A stretch of DNA of 64,000 nt from G965197715 sp965247615 (lineage in GTDB: Bacteria > Chloroflexota > Dehalococcoidia > Lucifugimonadales > UBA1127): the NCBI GenBank assembly GCA_965247615.1, contig OZ252022.1, forward strand, positions 1,364,001 through 1,428,000. The letters run 5' to 3'. The translations under genes were made by a program, and so were the position numbers. Shown here in pieces: positions 51,901 to 60,459 of this stretch. Position 1 is the stretch's first letter. Every line of letters starts with the position of its first letter. The notes beneath the pieces are model-generated. The model had not been told where the DNA came from and made no database searches. It saw nothing but the letters and a program-made list of their open reading frames with translations.

Positions 51901-52830
51901 ATGAAGCTGGTTTTCTACGACGACTTCAAGCTCGGCGCTGTCATCGACGATGCCGTGGTTGACCTGTCCGATGCCGTGGCAGACATCGTCCACACCTCGC
52001 CTCAGGACCTGCTCAACCAGCTGATTGAGCGGTTCCCGGACTACCGCCCGAACCTGCAACAGGCCATTGATGGGGGGCCACGCGTCCCCGTCGGCCAGGT
52101 CAGGATCCGGCCCCCCGTTCCCAGCCCCACCAACATCGTCGCCATGGCCGTCAACTACATGGAGAACGGCACCCGGTCCGAGCCGGCCCCCATCAACGCC
52201 TTCCACAAGTCCGCCAACGCCATCATCGGCCCCGGCGATACCATGGTCCTGCCCGATGTCCCCGGCACCATCTTCGAAGGCGAAGCCGAGATCGCCTTCG
52301 TCATCGGCAAGCGCGCCTCCAACGTCAGGGCCGAAGATGCCTACGACCACATCTTCGGCTACCTCAACTTCATCGACGGCTCCGCCCGGGGCCTCCCGCC
52401 CGACAGCAACACCTTCTATCAGATGAAGTCGCGCGAAACATTCGCCCCTATGGGCCCCTGGCTCGTCACCGCCGACGAGGTCCCCGACCCCCTCAATCTC
52501 CAGGTCCGCCTCTGGGTCAACGAGGACCTCAAGCAGGACTACAGCACCAGCGACATGGCCCACAAGATCCCCAGGATCGTCGAGTGGGTCAGCTCCATCC
52601 ACACCCTCAACCCTGGCGACGTGGTCTCCACCGGCACCAACCACCGCGGCCTTAGCACCTTCATGGACGGCGACGTCGTGTCCTTAGAGGTCGAAGGCTT
52701 GGGCATGCTCCGCATCAACGTCCGGGACGATCTGAAGCGGACGTGGCTCCGTGAAACGAGGCTGGAGCGGACCGAAAAGGGGCTCGAAGGCTCAACGCCC
52801 CAGATCTCCGGCAAGTACGCCGCCGGTTAG
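51901..52830 (+). CDS. Fumarylacetoacetate hydrolase family protein
   Basis: Protein of 309 aa with the FAH fold. Metal ligands are in TIFEGEAEIAFVIGK (Glu pair) and the downstream FNFIDGSARG-type segment (read here as YLNFIDGSARGL); MVLP, KSRETFAPMGPWLVT and GDVVSTGTNHRG are standard. The family hydrolyses or decarboxylates oxo-acids; its position inside the cobalamin region seems incidental. GGAGG lies before the ATG. Confidence 0.92.
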   Translation: MKLVFYDDFKLGAVIDDAVVDLSDAVADIVHTSPQDLLNQLIERFPDYRPNLQQAIDGGPRVPVGQVRIRPPVPSPTNIVAMAVNYMENGTRSEPAPINAFHKSANAIIGPGDTMVLPDVPGTIFEGEAEIAFVIGKRASNVRAEDAYDHIFGYLNFIDGSARGLPPDSNTFYQMKSRETFAPMGPWLVTADEVPDPLNLQVRLWVNEDLKQDYSTSDMAHKIPRIVEWVSSIHTLNPGDVVSTGTNHRGLSTFMDGDVVSLEVEGLGMLRINVRDDLKRTWLRETRLERTEKGLEGSTPQISGKYAAG

Positions 52831-53037
52831 CCTGTTCACGGTCCCGATACGGGCGGACCCGGGCTGGCCCTGCTGCCGCGGCCGGCCCGGCGCCCTGTCG
52901 CCCCATGGGCACGCACGCTTACAGGGGGCAGGAGTGCGAATGGCACGCGGCAACGTCGCAGCTGGGTCCGCCGACAGCGCGGGAAAGGCCGCCACGGCCT
53001 TGGGCCTCACCGGCGTCTTGGCCACCGGAGCCGCGCC

Positions 53038-54120
53038 GTGACCGGGCCCGCCCTGGCCGACGTGCTCGCCCGTATCGAGCCCCTGGATGAGGCGGCGATG
53101 CGCCGTGCGCGGCAGCGGCAGCGCCGCCTCACAAAGCCCCCAGGGAGCCTGGGCCGGCTGGAGGCCCTCTCGGTCCGGTTGGCGGGCATCTTCGGAGGCC
53201 CAATGCCCCTGCCCGCCGCCAAGGTCGTGGTTGTGGCCGCCGCGGACCACGGCGTCGTCGCCGAAGGCGTGACCGACTACCCCCAGGAAGTCACGGGCCA
53301 GATGGTGATGAACTTCCTCGGCGGGGGCGCCGCCATCAATGTCCTGGCCCGGCATGCCGGCGTGAGTGTCGTCGTCGTCGACGCAGGCGTGGCGGCTGAA
53401 CTTCCGGACCATCCACAGCTGGTCCGGCTCCATCTGAGCCCCGGGACCCGCAACATGGCCGACGGCCCGGCCATGTCCATGCAGCAGGCGCAGCAGTCGG
53501 TCCTGGCCGGGATGAGGCTCGCCGCCCTCCAGGCTGACCGGGGCGCGCACCTCATCGGACTGGGCGATATGGGCATCGGAAACACCACGGCCTCCAGCGC
53601 CGTGACCGCCGCCCTCACGGGTCAGCCGCCTGGCGTGACGACAGGCCGAGGCACGGGGGTGACCCCCGCGGGCCTGGCGCGCAAGATTGCCGTCGTCCAG
53701 CGCGCCTTGCACGTGAACGACCCCGACCCGGCGTCGCCGCTCGACGTCCTGGCGAAGGTGGGAGGTTTCGAGATTGGCGTCCTGGCTGGCGTGGCGCTGG
53801 GCGCCGCCGCCGCCCGGCGGCCCGTCGTCCTCGACGGCTTCATATCCGGCGCCGCAGCCCTCATCGCCTGCGGCTTGTGTCCGCAGGCCCGCGAATACAT
53901 GATCGCCTCCCATCGCTCTGCAGAGCGCGGCCACCGCGTGCAGCTCCGCCGACTCGGCCTCCGGCCGTTGCTGGACCTTGGCCTGCGCCTTGGCGAGGGC
54001 ACCGGCGCCGTCCTGTCGATGGGGCTCATCGAAGCCGCCGCGCGGTGCCTGGAGGAGATGGCGACCTTTCAGGAGGCCGGCGTCTCTGGGCGGGACGCCG
54101 GGGAGCCGCCTCCCTCGTGA
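53038..54120 (+). CDS. cobT: Nicotinate-nucleotide--dimethylbenzimidazole phosphoribosyltransferase
   Basis: Enzyme of 360 aa that makes alpha-ribazole phosphate for the lower ligand. Motifs are LTKPPGSLGRLE, AADHGVVAEGVTDYP, GIGNTTASSAV and the catalytic Glu in LGEGTGAVL. GTG start at 53038. Its stop overlaps the cobS start (GTGA). Confidence 0.95.
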   Translation: MTGPALADVLARIEPLDEAAMRRARQRQRRLTKPPGSLGRLEALSVRLAGIFGGPMPLPAAKVVVVAAADHGVVAEGVTDYPQEVTGQMVMNFLGGGAAINVLARHAGVSVVVVDAGVAAELPDHPQLVRLHLSPGTRNMADGPAMSMQQAQQSVLAGMRLAALQADRGAHLIGLGDMGIGNTTASSAVTAALTGQPPGVTTGRGTGVTPAGLARKIAVVQRALHVNDPDPASPLDVLAKVGGFEIGVLAGVALGAAAARRPVVLDGFISGAAALIACGLCPQAREYMIASHRSAERGHRVQLRRLGLRPLLDLGLRLGEGTGAVLSMGLIEAAARCLEEMATFQEAGVSGRDAGEPPPS

Positions 54121-54878
54121 GGGGCTTCCTCACGGCCATGGCATTCCTCACCGCCCTGCCCGTGGGGCCGCATCAGGGCGACTTTGCCGCTTCCCGGGCC
54201 TACTTCCCCCTGGTGGGCCTGCTTCTCGGCGGCCTCACCGCCGGCCTCGACGTCCTGCTGCGCTTGGCCCTTCCCCTGCCGCTAACGAGCGCGCTGCTGC
54301 TGGCGGCCCTCGTTGTGGCCACGCGGGCCCTGCACGTTGAGGGCTTTCTCGACACCTGCGACGGGCTCCTTGGAGGCCAGACAAGGCGGAGGAAGCTGGA
54401 AATCATGCGGGACTCCCGCGTCGGCGCCTTCGCCGTCGTGGGCGGCGTCTGTCTCATGCTGGTCAAGTGGACGGCACTGGCGGCCGTGGGGCCGCCCCTT
54501 CGGCTCCCGTCCCTGCTCCTCTTCCCGTGCCTCTCCCGCTGGGGCATGGCCGTGGCCATGGGCCTCTTCCCCTACGCCCGGGACCAGGGGTTGGGGGCGG
54601 CCTTCCGTCCCGGGCATGGAGGACGGCGGCTCGCGGTGGCGGGCGGCTTGGCTCTGGCGCCGTCCCTCATCCTGGCGGGTGGCGCCGGACTGGTGCTCCT
54701 GGCAGTGGCGACCGGCCTGGCGTGGCTCCTCGGCTGGTGGATGAGCCGGATGCTGGGCGGACTCACCGGCGACACCTACGGCGCCGTCAACGAGATCCTT
54801 GAGGTGACCGTCCTGGTTTTCGCCGCGGCGCTCTCCGGAGCCGGCCCCCTCCTCTTCCCAGGCCTGCTGCCGGGATAG
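54117..54878 (+). CDS. cobS: Adenosylcobinamide-GDP ribazoletransferase (cobalamin synthase)
   Basis: Integral membrane enzyme of 253 aa that joins the nucleotide loop. Metal-binding motif GFLDTCDGLLGG and a C-terminal GLTGDTYGAVNE are typical; about seven TM segments are seen. GTG start overlaps the cobT stop, so the two are co-translated. Confidence 0.93.
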   Translation: MRGFLTAMAFLTALPVGPHQGDFAASRAYFPLVGLLLGGLTAGLDVLLRLALPLPLTSALLLAALVVATRALHVEGFLDTCDGLLGGQTRRRKLEIMRDSRVGAFAVVGGVCLMLVKWTALAAVGPPLRLPSLLLFPCLSRWGMAVAMGLFPYARDQGLGAAFRPGHGGRRLAVAGGLALAPSLILAGGAGLVLLAVATGLAWLLGWWMSRMLGGLTGDTYGAVNEILEVTVLVFAAALSGAGPLLFPGLLPG

Positions 54879-55267
54879 CGCAACCCCGTGCAGAGAGCGC
54901 GATGACCGCGCGGACGTCCCGGAGGGCCGTGGCCAACCGCCCTGCCGACACCAGCGACACCATGATAGGCTATCATGGGCGCTGGGAAAGCTCGGCAGCG
55001 TGTTGTCTCGGCGGGACGGTCCGCGCGCGCCGGTTGCCGGTCCGCCGGCGTCCGCAGCGTGGACCAAGCCAGGAATGGGTACGTCGCATCGGCCCCGGGG
55101 CCTTAGCACCCTGGAGTCTAAAGTTGACATAAGTCTTCTAGATGCTGAGAAAGCAGAGGGCCCGGTCATGTGCAGACAAGCTGACCAACCGCACGGGACC
55201 CTCCCGTCGCGCGTCGCCACCGCCGAGCGCCCGCGAACAACGCTCCACCCGGCGCAGGCGGCGCCCC
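54879..55267. other. Gap between cobS and cobC
   Basis: About 390 bases including the palindrome at 54960 and a TTGACA at 55126 without a good -10 box. An in-frame extension of cobC reaches back to an ATG at 55142 but is basic, low in complexity and lacks family features. Confidence 0.5.
54960..54978. promoter_or_regulatory. 19-bp palindrome, possible operator
   Basis: CCATGATAGGCTATCATGG: perfect 9-bp arms around a single central G. It lies in the cobS-cobC gap. It contains TATCAT, which could be a -10 box. No known binding protein can be named. Confidence 0.45.
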
Positions 55268-55885
55268 GTGGGTAGGTGGGTGCTGGTGCGCCACGGCGTT
55301 ACTCCTTGGAACGAGGAGGGCCGAATCCAGGGCCACGTTCCCACCTCGCTCAGCGAGACCGGCCGCATGCAGGCGCAGCGCGCGGCGTCGAGGCTCGCTG
55401 GAGTCCCCTTCGACTACGCCTACGCCAGCGATCTCCCACGCTGCGTCGAGACGGCCCGCGCCATCCTCCACTCGAGGCCCGTGCCCCTGTGCCTCACCTC
55501 CGACCTCCGCGAGCAGGGCTACGGCCAGTGGGAGGGCAGGGTCTTCCGCGACATTCAGCAGCAGGACCCCGCCCGCTACGACACCCTCATGCAGCGCCCC
55601 ACTGAGTTCGTCCCGCCGGGCGGCGAGGGCATTCAGGCGATGCTGGAGCGGGTCGGCCGCTTCGCCTCGAGCCTGCGGGAGTCCCACCGCTTGGACGAGA
55701 ATCTGCTCATCGTCGGGCACATGGGCTCGCTGCAGGCTTTCCTAGTCCGCATGCTGGACCTGCCCCGTGACTACATCACGCGGTTTGTGCTCCTCCCGGC
55801 CAGCATCTCCGTAGTCGGCGTCTACCAGGACCGGGCCACCCTGGAGGAGTGGAACAACACCAACCACCTGGAGGATGCGCCGTGA
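55268..55885 (+). CDS. cobC: Histidine phosphatase, probable alpha-ribazole phosphatase
   Basis: Phosphoglycerate mutase-like protein of 205 aa. The catalytic motif is LVRHGVTPWNEEGR (His nucleophile); other phosphate pocket residues are in YASDLPRCVETA and VGHMGSLQAFL. GTG 55268 is taken as start because the conserved fold begins there; ATG 55142 would add 42 basic residues. Position between cobS and cobU supports the alpha-ribazole phosphate substrate. Confidence 0.85.
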   Translation: MGRWVLVRHGVTPWNEEGRIQGHVPTSLSETGRMQAQRAASRLAGVPFDYAYASDLPRCVETARAILHSRPVPLCLTSDLREQGYGQWEGRVFRDIQQQDPARYDTLMQRPTEFVPPGGEGIQAMLERVGRFASSLRESHRLDENLLIVGHMGSLQAFLVRMLDLPRDYITRFVLLPASISVVGVYQDRATLEEWNNTNHLEDAP

Positions 55886-55937
55886 GCCGCGCCGGGGCGG
55901 AAGACCCGGCGCGAGGCACGCAACGAGCACGCACGGC

Positions 55938-56491
55938 ATGACGAGAGAGTTGGTGCTGGTCCTTGGGGGCGCCCGCGCAGGCAAGAGCGCCTTTGCTCAG
56001 GGCCTGGCTGAGAAAGTGGGCAACGTCCTCTTCGTCGCCACAGCCGAGGCCGGGGACGCCGAGATGGCGGAGCGCATCGCCCGGCACCGCGCCAGTCGCC
56101 CCGCCCACTGGGTGACACTGGAAGAGCCCCTCAATCTGCCTGCGGCCCTGGCCAAGACCCTCCCTCGTACGACGCGGTCATCCTGGACTGTCTGACTCTC
56201 TGGGTCAGCAACCTCCTCCTGCAGGAGAACCAGGCGCGAGACCCCGTGACGGAGGCCGAGCGGCTCCTGGAGGCCTACGAGGAGGGCACGGCGTCATGGA
56301 TCGTCGTAAGCAACGAGGTCGGCCTTGGCTTGGTACCGCCGACGCCGCTGGGCCGCGAGTATCGAGACGCCCTGGGCCGCGTAAACCAGATCGTCGCGCG
56401 CCGCGCCGACCGCGTGTACCTCATGGTGGCCGGGTTGGCCATGGACCTGAAGTCCCTGGGCGCGCGGCCCGCCGACACCCCAGGCCCGTGA
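55938..56491 (+). pseudogene. cobU: Adenosylcobinamide kinase/guanylyltransferase, frameshifted
   Basis: Two overlapping frames together make a full CobU of about 184 aa. Frame one (from ATG 55938) gives ELVLVLGGARAGKSAFAQGL with the P-loop, HRASRPAHW and TLEEPLNLPAAL, then hits a stop at 56193. The other frame picks up at about 56160 with YDAVILDCLTLWVSNLLLQ, then VSNEVGLGLVPPTPLGREYR, and ends at 56491. The switch is a one-base loss in the CCCTCCC region at about 56158-56164. Either a real mutation, a sequencing or assembly error, or recoding. The ends of the protein are otherwise well kept. Confidence 0.88.
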
Positions 56492-56589
56492 GCCCGCACC
56501 AACGTCCACGGGTCTAACCTGCGAGGGCACCAACCGCCGTCGCGCAGCCCTAGGAGGCGTCTTCTGACTATGCTCTACCCACGGCGCGC

Positions 56590-57927
56590 CTACACCATCC
56601 CGTCACGCCGCAGCGCGTCGAAGCCCGCCTCGAAGGCCGCCAGGGTCTGGTCCACGTCCGCGTCGCTGTGCGTGGCTGAGACGATGCCCCCGCGCCCTCC
56701 CATCAGGTCCACCCCGGCGTTCAGCATGGCCCGCTTCAGACTCATGGACATGGCGGCCGTCAGGCCCCCCGTGACCTCGCTGTGCGGCGCCGTGCAGGCG
56801 CCGGAATGGCCGCACACGCACGCCCGGCCCAGGCGAAGGTGAAACAGCGACGCCTCGCCATAGCAGCAGCCAGGCATCTCCATGCTCGCCATGATGGTGT
56901 TGACGCCGCTGATCAGCCGCGCCGCGGCCGCGTCGGCCCGGGCGTTTGGCTCCCCCGTCGCCACCAGCTCCAGGCAGTGGACGCCAGCCGCCGCCGATAA
57001 TGGGTTGCCGTTGAACGTGCCCGGATGGGACACGCGGCGCTCCACGTCCCACTCTGGGTCCTCTCGATGGCTGATCATGTCCAGGATGTCGGCCCGCCCC
57101 GTTACGGCCCCTCCGGGAAGGCCCCCGCCCAGGATCTTGGCCAGCGTCGTCAGGTCCGGCGTGACGCCGTACTTGGCCTGGGCGCCGCCCGTGGAGATGC
57201 GGAACCCCGTGACCACCTCGTCGAATATGAGGACGACGTTGCGGCGGCTGCTGGCCTCACGGAGCTGCTGGAGAAACTCCGGCTGTACGGGGAGCCTTCC
57301 CATGTGGGCCCCCGTCGGTTCCAGGATGATGGCCGCCACGCCGCTGTCATCCCGGAGCGTTGCCTCCACCGCGCCAATGTCGTTGGGGGGCAGCACCCGC
57401 ATGGCGCCCCACGTCGTCTCCGGGATGCCGCCGGTGCCCCGGCCCGACCCGGCCAGCAGGTAGTCGCTCCACCCGTGAAAGTGCTCCTCGAACTTGATGA
57501 CTCGCGGCTTCCCCGTGAAGGCTCGCGCCAGGCGGAGCGCCATCATCGTCGCTTCGGTGCCCGAGGACGTGAACCGCACCTTCTCCGCCGAGGGAATCAG
57601 GCGGCGGACCAGCCGCGCCCAGTCCTGCTCCAGCTCATGGCTGGCGCCCAAGTGCGTTCCCCTTGCCGCCTGTTGCGCCACCGCCGAGACGATGTCAGGG
57701 TGCGAGTGGCCCAATAGCAGCGCCCCGTGGCCCATGACGTAGTCGATGTACTCGTTCCCGTCCACGTCCCACTTGCGGCTCCCCTTGCCGTGAGTCGCCG
57801 TAATGGGGAACGGAGTGGCGTACCGTGTGTCGTGGGTAACGCCGTCGGGGAACAGCTCCTGGGCTTCCCGGAACAGCTCCGCCGACCTCCTGTGCTTGGC
57901 GTGGTACTCCTCGGTTACCGTGCTCAT
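56590..57927 (-). CDS. Glutamate-1-semialdehyde aminotransferase-like class III aminotransferase
   Basis: PLP enzyme of 445 aa. Motifs are FTSSGTEATMMALRLARAFTG, FEEHFHGWSDYL, IILEPTGAH, FDEVVTGFR and TTLAKILGGGLPGGAVTG with the PLP Lys. It resembles HemL in outline, but a Cys-rich insertion (CCYGEAS and ACVCGHSGAC, about residues 350-375) is not found in HemL. Probably another amino-acid or amino-ketone transaminase or mutase. Start ATG at 57927 with GGAGG. Confidence 0.87.
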   Translation of the reverse strand: MSTVTEEYHAKHRRSAELFREAQELFPDGVTHDTRYATPFPITATHGKGSRKWDVDGNEYIDYVMGHGALLLGHSHPDIVSAVAQQAARGTHLGASHELEQDWARLVRRLIPSAEKVRFTSSGTEATMMALRLARAFTGKPRVIKFEEHFHGWSDYLLAGSGRGTGGIPETTWGAMRVLPPNDIGAVEATLRDDSGVAAIILEPTGAHMGRLPVQPEFLQQLREASSRRNVVLIFDEVVTGFRISTGGAQAKYGVTPDLTTLAKILGGGLPGGAVTGRADILDMISHREDPEWDVERRVSHPGTFNGNPLSAAAGVHCLELVATGEPNARADAAAARLISGVNTIMASMEMPGCCYGEASLFHLRLGRACVCGHSGACTAPHSEVTGGLTAAMSMSLKRAMLNAGVDLMGGRGGIVSATHSDADVDQTLAAFEAGFDALRRDGMV

Positions 57928-57980
57928 GGGCCACCTCCGGGGGCAAGGATACACCAGCGGACAGCCTTGGCGTTAACGCG

Positions 57981-58020
57981 GGTCGCCGGCGCGACGGCTT
58001 TGTGGGGGAGGGTTGCGGGG
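57981..58020 (+). repeat. Dispersed repeat family R2, copy c
   Basis: GGTCGCCGGCGCGACGGC, then TTTGTGGGGGAGGGTTGCGG. One of the best copies. Confidence 0.75.
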
Positions 58021-58103
58021 CACGTCGTTGGGGGGCTTGGCCGCCTTGGTCAGCACGAGCGCCATTTGATTGTTCTCTTTCGGTTGATTGCCGACACTTT
58101 TTT

Positions 58104-58346
58104 TCAGTCGTTTTTTGAAGCTGGGCGATTCTCCTTCAGATAGGCGAGGATAGGATTGTTTTTGGCGGGAGAACCCTGCAAGAGCTCCAACAAGGCCTTG
58201 CGCAGCACCGCGGCTGCAAGGCGCTCGCTGCGGAGCTGTAGACGACGGACCATGGCGAAGTAGTCGCGGACCTCCGGGACCTGGGACATGGCGGTGAGGA
58301 CGGCCTTGAAGCGCGCCGAGTGGCGACCGGACTTGAAGGCGTTCAT
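58104..58346 (-). CDS. Small hypothetical protein with GAPKGN-type N-terminal motif
   Basis: Basic helical protein of 80 aa from ATG 58346: MNAFKSGRHSARFKAVLTAM, and a Leu/Arg-rich helix RRLQLRSERLAAAVLRKALL. Upstream in frame the codons read GAPKGN, a motif seen before NA-K-G segments in many small phage- or transposon-linked proteins. It ends before an AT-rich tail. R2 copy d lies directly upstream. Could be a mobile-type gene or a relic; no clear ribosome site. Confidence 0.4.
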   Translation of the reverse strand: MNAFKSGRHSARFKAVLTAMSQVPEVRDYFAMVRRLQLRSERLAAAVLRKALLELLQGSPAKNNPILAYLKENRPASKND

Positions 58347-58367
58347 ATTGCCCTTGGGAGCGCCGGC

Positions 58368-58407
58368 GGTCGCTGCGCGACGGCTTTGTGGGGGGAGGGT
58401 TGTGGGG
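58368..58407 (+). repeat. Dispersed repeat family R2, copy d
   Basis: GGTCGCTGCGCGACGGC, then TTTGTGGGGGGAGGGTTGTG. It immediately precedes the small GAPKGN-type ORF, which is read in the opposite direction. Confidence 0.75.
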
Positions 58408-58740
58408 TCGGTGCGGACGGTCGCATGTACGGGAGGATGCTCCACGCTGAGGCGTTGACAGCGGCTGGACCGGCTTCGTAGGACCAGGACCGCCATCGCT
58501 CCGACGGCGGCCGAGGCGACGCGCGTCGGCCACGGCTCCACCGTCGGGGCAACTTGCGCCCCACTTGTCAGAACAAAGTCCGGGCTGGTGAGAGTGGGCA
58601 CGTCGGCGCCGAAACGGCGCCCGTGCCTCCGCTCCCCCGCTGTTTCGCTGACGGCCCATGCGCCGCCTCCATCGCGCCGGTTGTCTACGGTGTTCCACCT
58701 TCCTGGCCGCCTTCACGGGCGGGTGATGCTCGTAAGAATA

Positions 58741-58800
58741 GAACGTATATGCTGTCTTGACACGGTGTTCCAGAGGCGGAACGTATATGCTGTCTTGACA
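58741..58800. repeat. Tandem 22-bp direct repeat
   Basis: Identical 22-bp units at 58741-58762 and 58779-58800, each beginning GAACGTATATGC and ending CTTGACA, spaced 38 bp start to start. AGAGGCGG follows both units at slightly different distances. Possibly a duplicated regulator site or a duplication scar. Confidence 0.7.
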
Positions 58801-58851
58801 AGAGGCGGGTGGCACAGGGGGCCGGGGTGAGGGATGCGCCGCCCCGCCCGG

Positions 58852-58879
58852 TGGATTCCCGCCTTCGCGGGAATGACGG
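58852..58879. repeat. Short repeat R3, copy 2
   Basis: GGATTCCCGCCTTCGCGGG then AATGACGG; palindromic CCCGC/GCGGG core. Related to the element at 45577. Confidence 0.65.
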
Positions 58880-58912
58880 CTGGTGTGGGCTGGGGTGGAT
58901 GGGTCGCTGCGC

Positions 58913-58953
58913 GGTCGGTGGCGCGACGGCCTTGTAGGGGGATGGTTGCGGGG
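58913..58953 (+). repeat. Dispersed repeat family R2, copy e
   Basis: GGTCGGTGGCGCGACGGC, then CTTGTAGGGGGATGGTTGCG. Some divergence from the consensus. Confidence 0.65.
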
Positions 58954-59050
58954 CCGCTACGGTGATGGGTGCGGGAATGACGGCGGTGGGGGTACTGCCC
59001 CTACCGCGAGGCGCGCCGCGGCGGGGCGTTGGGACTTACCCTGGGCTGGC

Positions 59051-60373
59051 CTACGCCACCGCCGCCCGGCCCCCCGCGCGCTCCGCTGGGCCGGGCGCCA
59101 AGGTGCGCAAGTTGCGGACGTGAGGGTTTGTGGCGACGAACAGCAGCACGAAGAGGATCACGACGACGCTGCCCACGCCCACGGCGAAGGCCGTGTTCAC
59201 CAGCGACGCCAGGACCCCGGCCGTAAGGCTTCCCAGCGGTGCGATGCTCCAGGTCAGGGACCGAAGCCCCATCACTCGCCCGCGAAACTCGTCGGGCACC
59301 AGCAGGTTCAGGACCGTGACCGCGGCCACCTGGTTCACGGAGTAGACGGCTCCTCCTATCAGCACCAGCGCCATGGCCAGGGTGAAGGAGTGGAGAACGG
59401 CGCTGGTGATGGCGAAGAGCAGAATGCTGACGCCGAACAGCGCCGGCGCCCCCGCGATGAGCCACGGCCGGTTCTGGTACTGCCCAAAGGATGCGATCAG
59501 CAGGGTGCCCAGGACTCCGCCGATGCCGCTGGCCGACAGTAGGATGCCGTAGCCCTGGACATCCACCCCCAGGTACTCCTCGGCAAAGACGGGCATGAGC
59601 CACATGTAGGAGATGCCGAAGAACCCGTTGACAAAGGTCAGGCCCAGCAGCACGAGGAAGATCGAGTAACGCTTGGTGAACAGGAGCCCTTCGACGATGT
59701 CGTGGAAGACGGTGGCGCCCGTGGACCGTTTGATGGGAGGCAGGCTGATCAGTCCCACGGCAACGGCCATGGCCAGGAATCCGAGAAAGGAGACATAGGT
59801 GCTGATGCCGGCGCCCACCAGGTCGCCCCCCACGAACCTACCCGACGTCGCGATGATGAGCCCCGCAACCGCCGGCGCCACGATCCGGGTGCCACTCCAC
59901 ACCGACTGGTTCAGCGACGAAGCGAACATGAACTGGTCCCGTGTGACCAGGTGGGGCCACAGCGTCCGCCGCGCGGGTCCGTCGAAGTTGGTCGTGAGGC
60001 CGGTCAGGAGGGAGATGACCAGGATGTGCCACAGCTGGACAGCCCCGGTGATGATGAGCGTCGCCAGCGCCGCAAGCAGGAGAGCGGAGGCTGCCTGGCT
60101 CACCATGACCAGGTATCTTGGGTTCATCCGGTCCGCCAGGGCGCCCGCCAGGAGATTGAGGGCGATGCCGGGCACGGCCTGTGCCCCGCCCACCAACCCC
60201 AGCGCCAGAGGCGACCCCGTGAGGCGGAACACCAGCCACCCCAGCGTTGCGATCATCATCTGGTGGCCGCCGACACTGCTGAGGTGCCCAATGTAGTAGG
60301 TGCGAAAGTCACGGGACCGCAGCACCGAGAGGAACTCGACCCGCCTTGCCAGGACCCCTCGTGCCGTGGTCAT
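59051..60373 (-). CDS. MFS transporter (enterobactin exporter-like, MFS_3)
   Basis: Membrane protein of 440 aa with 12 predicted helices. N-terminal VLRSRDFRTYYIGHLSSVGG and LLAGALADRMNPRYLVM match the EntS-like exporter group, as does the late VPDEFRGRVMGLRSL motif. The C-terminal 25 residues are cytoplasmic. Substrate unknown; it stands alone between repeats and the ThDP enzyme. Confidence 0.88.
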   Translation of the reverse strand: MTTARGVLARRVEFLSVLRSRDFRTYYIGHLSSVGGHQMMIATLGWLVFRLTGSPLALGLVGGAQAVPGIALNLLAGALADRMNPRYLVMVSQAASALLLAALATLIITGAVQLWHILVISLLTGLTTNFDGPARRTLWPHLVTRDQFMFASSLNQSVWSGTRIVAPAVAGLIIATSGRFVGGDLVGAGISTYVSFLGFLAMAVAVGLISLPPIKRSTGATVFHDIVEGLLFTKRYSIFLVLLGLTFVNGFFGISYMWLMPVFAEEYLGVDVQGYGILLSASGIGGVLGTLLIASFGQYQNRPWLIAGAPALFGVSILLFAITSAVLHSFTLAMALVLIGGAVYSVNQVAAVTVLNLLVPDEFRGRVMGLRSLTWSIAPLGSLTAGVLASLVNTAFAVGVGSVVVILFVLLFVATNPHVRNLRTLAPGPAERAGGRAAVA

Positions 60374-60459
60374 CCGGTTGCGCCCGTGCTATTCAACGTG
60401 CGGATCCTCATCTCCCCAGGGGCGTGGTCGCGCCGCTCGCGGCGACACAGCCCAATCCC

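Larger units (their letters stand above)
58347..59050. other. Repeat-dense intergenic region
   Basis: About 700 bases with R2 copies d and e, R3 copy 2, and a 22-bp direct repeat. No gene is supported. It separates the small hypothetical gene from the MFS exporter. Confidence 0.6.

Noticed and set aside
52831..53037. Second cobalamin riboswitch before cobT
   Set aside because: The B12 box and the GCCACTG block are absent.
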